From Clostridiales bacterium UBA1390 (GTDB lineage Bacteria; Bacillota; Clostridia; Lachnospirales; Bianqueaceae), in the NCBI GenBank assembly GCA_002305315.1, contig DBQQ01000037.1:1-17211 (forward strand): a stretch of 17,211 nucleotides of DNA. Reading direction: 5' to 3'. How positions within the stretch are numbered: the stretch's first letter is position 1; every line of letters starts with the position of its first letter. The notes under the pieces are model-generated. The model was not told where the DNA came from, made no database searches, and saw only the letters and a list, made by a program, of their open reading frames with translations. Shown one piece after another: positions 13,134 to 17,211 of this stretch. The position numbers and the translations under genes are program-made.

Positions 13134-15782
13134 TTAGGAATTTGAAAATTTTTTCAAGGCCTGTCCCAAAGCCGGATTCTTTTCCTTACGGTTTTTCTCC
13201 CGCAGCACCTGACGAATCTGTTCCTGTACCCCAAATACTTCCTCTCGAAACTCATCGGCACTGAGCCGTAGTGCACCATGGCCTAGGACGATCATCTGTT
13301 CTGCCGCATCCGATGTTGCCACGCGCACACGATGTTCCTTCCCCAACTCATACGCCGTTCGTTCGATGTAAGTATCGGCGGTCTCCGCTTCTTTTGTGTA
13401 TACTACGTGAATATTATGGTATCGAACCACGTTCTCCGTGCCTCCCGGTACTTTATATGCGTCGAATACCAGAATACACACGCATTTCTTATATCCCTGA
13501 TAATTGCACAGCATATCCATCAAGCGCTGTCTGGCTGCATCCAGATTCTCCTGGGCCAGTTTTTTTAATTCATCCCATGCATAGAGAATATTGTATCCAT
13601 CCACCAGCAGATATTCCTTGACCTCTGGCAAGGGACGGATCTCCCGCTTTCTGCTTCCTTCCACTTTCCTTACTATACTCGGATCTTTCCTGGGCTGTAT
13701 GGCTCTTGTCTGTATGGGGGCGTACGTTCTTTCAAAAATCTCCCGCAGTTCCTTATCCAGGGCCATCGTATCCTGTGCCTGCTTCGATGACTCTGCGCGC
13801 CGTGTTGGCCATATCCCTGCCGACTCTTTTTTCTGTGCTTTCCAGCCGCTTGACAGATGCATATACTCCTCTACCTGATCCCATTTCACGATAAATCCCG
13901 CGCCGTGGGCACAGAATACCGAATCCGCCGTGTTCTGCAAATCCCGTTCTGCATCATATCCTATACTCTGTATGACTTCTTCCGGATTATGACAGGGTGC
14001 ATACCCCTTCAGGCTGCAACTTAGCTGCCCTAATCCCTTTGTATAGGCTGTGACTTCCAAGGCATAGTCGTGAAGAGAAGCAACCGGCGCCGATCCTGTG
14101 ATAATCGCCCGATCTTCCTCTCTCTCTGGATCCTCAAATTGCGCGGATCTCTTTTGCAGATCCGACAGCGCTCTGCCAATCTGTGCCGCCGGCACTTCCA
14201 AGCGAAACTCATACCAGGGTTCCAGAAGAATGCTCTCTGCCTTCATCAGGCCGTTGCGAACCGCCCTGTAGGTCGCCTCGCGAAAATCGCCGCCCTCCGT
14301 ATGCTTAATATGCGCTCTGCCGGTCAACAGCGTGATCTTCATGTCCGTGATCGGAGACCCCGTCAATACGCCCAGAAATGTTTTCTCCTCCAGATGAGAC
14401 AGAATCAGACGCTGCCAGCTTCCAGCCAACACGTCTTCACTGCACGCCGTATCCAGCTGCAGGCCACTTCCAGGCTCTCCCGCTTCCATCAGCAAATGCA
14501 CCTCCGCATAGTGACGCAGCGGTTCATAATGTCCCACACCTTCTACCGCGCCTCGAATGGTTTCCCGATAGACGATATTCCCCGTTCCAAAACGGACCTT
14601 CCATCCAAAACGATCTAAAATCAGGCGCTGCAGCACTTCTAACTGCACTTCCCCCATCAACTGCATATGAACTTCCCGAAGCTGCTCATTCCATACGACA
14701 TGAAGCTGGGGATCCTCCTCCTCCAACTGCCTCAACTTCTGCAGGGCCTGGAACGGATCCACCTCCGGGGGTAATTCCACCTGATACGTAAGAAAGCTTT
14801 CCATCATCGGCCCCTCTGAATCCGGTTCGATTCCCAGTCCCTGACCGGGTCTTGTCTTTGTGAGGCCTGTGACCGCGCATACCATACCTGCTGTGACCTC
14901 TTCTGCCAATTGAAATTTACTGCCCGAATACAGTCGAATCTGATCCGCCTTTTCTTCCTCTGTAATCACGGTCTTTACTCGCAAACTCCCACCCTTAATC
15001 TTCATATAGGTCAACCGTGCTCCCTGCGGGTCTCTCGCGATCTTATACACCTTGGCTCCAAAAGACTGAGGGTATGACGGCATCTGCGTATAATTTTCGA
15101 ATCCCTGCAGAAGTGCCTCAACCCCCTGTAGCTTCAGAGCGGAACCAAAATAACAGGGAAACAACTTCCGTTCCCTGATTAAACGACGGATTTCTTCTAT
15201 AGATATGCTGCCAGTCTCTAAATAGGAAGATAATGTGTCTTCATCGCACATGGCAATCTCTTCCCATCTTTGCTCCGTCAGGTTTTCCATTTCTATGCAG
15301 GATGGACTCAGACGGCTCTGCAATTCCTCTATCAATTTCTCCCGATCTGTTCCCGCAAGATCCATCTTATTCACAAAAAGAAAGACCGGTATCTCATACT
15401 TCTCCAGTAATTTCCATAGTGTACGCGTATGGCTCTGCACCCCATCCGTACCGCTGATCACTAGGATCGCATAATCCAGAACCTGCAGCGTACGTTCCAT
15501 CTCGCTCGAAAAATCCACATGTCCAGGTGTGTCCAGAAGCGTCATTTCCATGGATGGCAGAGGTAAGATCGCCTGTTTCGAAAAAATGGTGATTCCTCGT
15601 TCCCTCTCCTGCACGTCCGTATCTAAAAAGGCATCCCGATGATCCACGCGTCCCAATTTTCTCAACCTGCCGCTTACATACAGCATCGCCTCTGAAAGCG
15701 TAGTTTTCCCTGCGTCGACATGAGCCAAAAGTCCCGCGCAAACATGTTTCATGGATTCCTTTTCTCTGACTCGCTCATCCAC
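13134..15782 (-). CDS. TetM/EF-G-like GTPase fused to a NYN (YacP/Rae1-like) nuclease domain
   Basis: About 882 residues. Residues about 11-690 are a translational GTPase of the ribosomal-protection type: AHVDAGKT (20-27), RERGIT (60-65), DTPGHVDF (84-91), NKMD (138-141) and SAL, then EF-G-like domains II-V (MGEVQLEVL, GHYEPLRHY, GGDFREATYRAV, LEPWYEF). Residues about 722-850 form a NYN/PIN-like nuclease domain with acidic residues in LLVDGYN (Asp728), VFDAYK (Asp774), ETADTYIE (Asp803) and TSDAAEQ (Asp825). Alone, this domain resembles YacP/Rae1, a ribosome-dependent mRNA endonuclease acting in the A site. TetM itself has about 640 residues and no such tail. The position of the TetM SPVST tip loop reads KHTEGG here, so tetracycline release is doubtful. 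A GTG at 15782 has AGGAGG seven bases upstream; ATG at 15752 is the alternative. The earlier ATG at 15830 lies upstream of the Shine-Dalgarno and in the promoter. Confidence 0.9.
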   Translation of the reverse strand: MDERVREKESMKHVCAGLLAHVDAGKTTLSEAMLYVSGRLRKLGRVDHRDAFLDTDVQERERGITIFSKQAILPLPSMEMTLLDTPGHVDFSSEMERTLQVLDYAILVISGTDGVQSHTRTLWKLLEKYEIPVFLFVNKMDLAGTDREKLIEELQSRLSPSCIEMENLTEQRWEEIAMCDEDTLSSYLETGSISIEEIRRLIRERKLFPCYFGSALKLQGVEALLQGFENYTQMPSYPQSFGAKVYKIARDPQGARLTYMKIKGGSLRVKTVITEEEKADQIRLYSGSKFQLAEEVTAGMVCAVTGLTKTRPGQGLGIEPDSEGPMMESFLTYQVELPPEVDPFQALQKLRQLEEEDPQLHVVWNEQLREVHMQLMGEVQLEVLQRLILDRFGWKVRFGTGNIVYRETIRGAVEGVGHYEPLRHYAEVHLLMEAGEPGSGLQLDTACSEDVLAGSWQRLILSHLEEKTFLGVLTGSPITDMKITLLTGRAHIKHTEGGDFREATYRAVRNGLMKAESILLEPWYEFRLEVPAAQIGRALSDLQKRSAQFEDPEREEDRAIITGSAPVASLHDYALEVTAYTKGLGQLSCSLKGYAPCHNPEEVIQSIGYDAERDLQNTADSVFCAHGAGFIVKWDQVEEYMHLSSGWKAQKKESAGIWPTRRAESSKQAQDTMALDKELREIFERTYAPIQTRAIQPRKDPSIVRKVEGSRKREIRPLPEVKEYLLVDGYNILYAWDELKKLAQENLDAARQRLMDMLCNYQGYKKCVCILVFDAYKVPGGTENVVRYHNIHVVYTKEAETADTYIERTAYELGKEHRVRVATSDAAEQMIVLGHGALRLSADEFREEVFGVQEQIRQVLREKNRKEKNPALGQALKKFSNS

Positions 15783-15818
15783 AAAAACTCCTCCTCTCGT
15801 AAAAACACAACATAGATT

Positions 15819-15847
15819 AGTATACCACAAGAAGGGGCTGCCGTCGA
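15819..15847 (-). promoter_or_regulatory. Promoter of the GTPase-NYN gene
   Basis: TCGACG (15847-15842) and TATACT (15824-15819) are spaced by 17 bases on the minus strand. The start near 15812 gives a leader of about 30 bases, too short for a TetM-style attenuator peptide. Confidence 0.55.
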
Positions 15848-15883
15848 GATATGGATGTGCTATAAGATGTAACGATTCTGTTC

Positions 15884-16447
15884 TTATTGGATTTCATCCG
15901 ATGTGTTTTCCCCATGCATGGCTTTGAACCGTCTGTTATTTTCCACCAGTTCGTTCCATGCAACCGGTCGAAAGTCATGAATATCTACTCCCGCATTCAG
16001 AACATTTTTTCTCACGCAAATCAGTGGCCAATAATCTGAATCCGTGTTCGCATGGATATGTCCATGGACCATATACGTTTTCTGTGGGCTTTTCCATGTG
16101 AGGAGCGGATAGTGACATAACGTGATCGCATGCGCGCCATCGGAAAACTGCAAATAGTGGTCGACACCTACAAAATACTTCGTAAGATCTACTTTCTTCA
16201 TCCATGAATCATCATGGTTTCCGATAATCAGATATTTCCTGCCTCGCAGTCGCTGCAAGATTTCTTCCGGATTTTGACAACGGAAGAACATATCCCCAAT
16301 AATATACACCTTATCGTTTGCTGTCACCCGTTCATTCCATCTAGCAATCATTATCTCGTCCATTTCCTCTACGTTTTGAAATGGTCTGGCACAGGACCCG
16401 ATAATATTTTTATGTCCAAAATGCGTATCTGCTGTAAAATAAATCAT
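15884..16447 (-). CDS. Calcineurin-like metallophosphoesterase
   Basis: 187 residues, cytoplasmic. The dimetal motifs are complete: DTHFGH (Asp7, His9), GD near 51-52, GNHDD (Asn77, His78), CHYP (His112) and HGHIH (128-132), with NAGVD at 151-155. This is the short phage-like/YfcE-type group of phosphoesterases, whose substrates range from cyclic nucleotides to protein or RNA phosphates; the sequence does not say which. AAGGAG stands eleven bases before the ATG. It follows the 100-residue unknown gene after 27 bases and is probably the second gene of that operon; the GTPase-NYN promoter starts just behind it, so partial readthrough into that gene is possible. Confidence 0.9.
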   Translation of the reverse strand: MIYFTADTHFGHKNIIGSCARPFQNVEEMDEIMIARWNERVTANDKVYIIGDMFFRCQNPEEILQRLRGRKYLIIGNHDDSWMKKVDLTKYFVGVDHYLQFSDGAHAITLCHYPLLTWKSPQKTYMVHGHIHANTDSDYWPLICVRKNVLNAGVDIHDFRPVAWNELVENNRRFKAMHGENTSDEIQ

Positions 16448-16474
16448 CTATTATATTTCTCCTTCACTTTCTGA

Positions 16475-16777
16475 TTAGAAATTGAAATAGGGAAGTTCTC
16501 TGTACTCTTCCGGGAGATCTTTTCCTAGTTCTGTCCACCCCAGATTCTCTACCATGACCGATGGTTCTTCTGGAAAAACATATCGATTCAAATATTCAAT
16601 AAAGTCCGCTTCATTGTAACAGAATCCTCCTTGGATCCTATATTTCCGTGCATGTGGGCTATTTCTCAGCCAACGGTCACAAAATTGAATGCAATACTCC
16701 TCCAGATGCTCTGCAACTCGATCGGGTACTTGATACACTACACTATCACCATCTGCACTCAGTATAATGGGTTTCAT
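16475..16777 (-). CDS. Unknown 100-residue protein
   Basis: I do not recognise a family. The protein begins MKPIILSADGDSVVYQVPD, has no signal peptide or membrane segment, and reads as a small mixed alpha/beta domain with several aromatic residues (YCIQFCDRWL, GGFCYNEADFIEYLNRYVF) and two CxxxC-like cysteines that do not form a clear metal site. It ends in an acidic, tyrosine-rich tail. It is the first gene of an operon with the metallophosphoesterase. A longer frame from 16837 is rejected because that ATG lies upstream of the promoter; the ATG at 16777 has GAGGAGGAG seven bases upstream. Confidence 0.75.
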   Translation of the reverse strand: MKPIILSADGDSVVYQVPDRVAEHLEEYCIQFCDRWLRNSPHARKYRIQGGFCYNEADFIEYLNRYVFPEEPSVMVENLGWTELGKDLPEEYRELPYFNF

Positions 16778-16803
16778 CACGCTGCTCCTCCTCTTTTTAC
16801 TCG

Positions 16804-16833
16804 ATTTTACCAAAGAACTGTCGGATCTGTCAA
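16804..16833 (-). promoter_or_regulatory. Promoter of the unknown gene and metallophosphoesterase
   Basis: TTGACA (16833-16828) and TAAAAT (16809-16804) lie 18 bases apart on the minus strand, with TG one base before the -10. This is the strongest sigma-A match of the right half and fixes the gene start at 16777. Confidence 0.8.
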
Positions 16834-16855
16834 TCATCTTGCCACCGTTTTTCTC

Positions 16856-16883
16856 ACCTTCTCTGACAAGTAGGCATACAATA
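16856..16883 (+). promoter_or_regulatory. Sigma-K/sigma-E-like promoter of the collagen-like gene
   Basis: CATACAATA at 16875-16883 matches the -10 consensus of mother-cell sporulation sigma factors (CATA, three bases, TA), with an AC at 16856-16857, 17 bases upstream, as a possible sigma-K -35. No good sigma-A -35 stands at 17 bases. Expression late in sporulation is inferred. Confidence 0.4.
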
Positions 16884-16911
16884 TAACAAAAATAATCTTA
16901 GGAGAATTATC

Positions 16912-17211
16912 ATGTTGTATCAACGAGAACTGCCTAAAGGTACATGTCAGCCAAGCTGTCATCCCACCACATTATGTGTCCAAGGGCCACAAGGCCCGCA
17001 AGGAGTTCCAGGTCCACAGGGCCCCATAGGTCCATGTGGACCACAAGGGCCTGCCGGACCGCAAGGACCTGCCGGGCCGCAGGGCGAACAGGGGCCGCAG
17101 GGACCTGCCGGACCGCAGGGTGAACAGGGGCCGCAAGGACCTGCCGGGCCGCAAGGTGAACAGGGGCCTCAAGGACCTGCAGGACCACAAGGCGAACAGG
17201 GGCCGCAAGGG
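16912..17211 (+). CDS. Collagen-like Gly-X-Y repeat protein (N-terminal part)
   Basis: 100 codons are visible and the frame is open at the window end. The N-terminus [16 protein letters not shown] is short, has three cysteines within 22 residues and no signal peptide. From residue 24 on the protein is pure Gly-X-Y, mostly GPQ, GPA and GEQ triplets, which forms collagen-like triple helices. Bacterial proteins of this kind without signal peptide include the hair-forming BclA glycoproteins of the exosporium; the Gln/Pro/Glu-rich repeats and a sigma-K-like promoter fit that use. AGGAG seven bases before the ATG is a strong ribosome site. The C-terminal trimerisation domain would lie outside the window. 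It is the only plus-strand protein gene here. Confidence 0.9.
   Translation, partial: MLYQRELPKGTCQPSCHPTTLCVQGPQGPQGVPGPQGPIGPCGPQGPAGPQGPAGPQGEQGPQGPAGPQGEQGPQGPAGPQGEQGPQGPAGPQGEQGPQG
17065..17211 (+). repeat. 36-bp tandem repeat coding [12 protein letters not shown]
   Basis: Four full in-frame units (17065-17100, 17101-17136, 17137-17172, 17173-17208) follow each other without spacers and continue past the edge. The units differ almost only at third codon positions, so the protein unit is exactly the same in all four. Copy number is likely to vary between strains. Confidence 0.95.

Noticed and set aside
13134..15782. Plain tetracycline resistance gene (tetM/tetW)
   Set aside because: The TetM tip loop is not kept, the chain has an added nuclease domain, and no mobile element flanks it.
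16934..17208. Two minus-strand repetitive ORFs opposite the collagen-like gene
   Set aside because: They mirror the Gly-X-Y repeats; the plus-strand frame has the start, ribosome site and promoter.
17065..17211. 36-bp repeats as a CRISPR array
   Set aside because: The unit length is CRISPR-like, but copies are contiguous without spacers and translate in frame to the same peptide.

Overview
The window looks like chromosomal DNA of a mid-GC, low-to-medium-GC Firmicute, most likely a spore-forming Clostridia member close to Lachnospiraceae. The reasons are strong Shine-Dalgarno sites (AGGAGG type), sigma-A-like promoters, Gram-positive lipoproteins, a SpoVK-like AAA ATPase, a CcrM-free housekeeping gene mix and a collagen-like Gly-X-Y protein of the kind found on spore surfaces. 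Nearly all genes lie on the minus strand. The plus strand carries a tRNA-Arg(CCT), one apparently unannotated small RNA and, at the right edge, the start of the collagen-like gene. I see no insertion sequence, CRISPR array or prophage.

Layout, left to right. 1-60: N-terminus of a minus-strand gene with its own promoter. 255-4524: a four-gene minus-strand operon for cell-surface modification, read as FN3/transglutaminase lipoprotein, MBOAT O-acyltransferase (AlgI-like), SGNH/DHHW acetyltransferase (AlgX/AlgJ-like) and a small Ser/Ala/Glu-rich lipoprotein, ended by a perfect 17-bp hairpin. It starts at a promoter whose 19-bp spacer contains a 14-bp perfect palindrome. 4769-4842: tRNA-Arg(CCT) with promoter and terminator. 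4992-7486: cysteine synthase followed by cardiolipin synthase, one operon. 7558-7758: plus-strand promoter, three stem-loops and terminator, a candidate small RNA with C-rich loops. 7798-9546: serC (phosphoserine aminotransferase) followed by a GDSL hydrolase. 9688-10284: ECF transporter S component. 10400-11872: SpoVK/CbxX-type AAA ATPase. 11945-12556: membrane-anchored CHAP amidase. 12626-13048: flavodoxin behind a promoter overlapped by two inverted repeats, one like a DtxR-family metal-regulator box. 13134-15782: a TetM/EF-G-like translational GTPase fused to a NYN (YacP/Rae1-like) nuclease domain. 15884-16777: an unknown 100-residue protein and a metallophosphoesterase. 16912-17211: collagen-like protein, cut by the window end, behind a sigma-K/sigma-E-like -10 box.

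The most unusual items are the GTPase-NYN fusion, which puts a ribosomal A-site binding GTPase and an A-site mRNA nuclease fold on one chain, the orphan structured RNA at 7593-7758, and the two operator-like promoters (upstream of the acetylation operon and of flavodoxin). Several genes have a longer in-frame ATG that I reject because it lies inside or upstream of the promoter; the starts given here follow the Shine-Dalgarno and promoter evidence. All functional calls rest on reading motifs by eye; no database search was possible.
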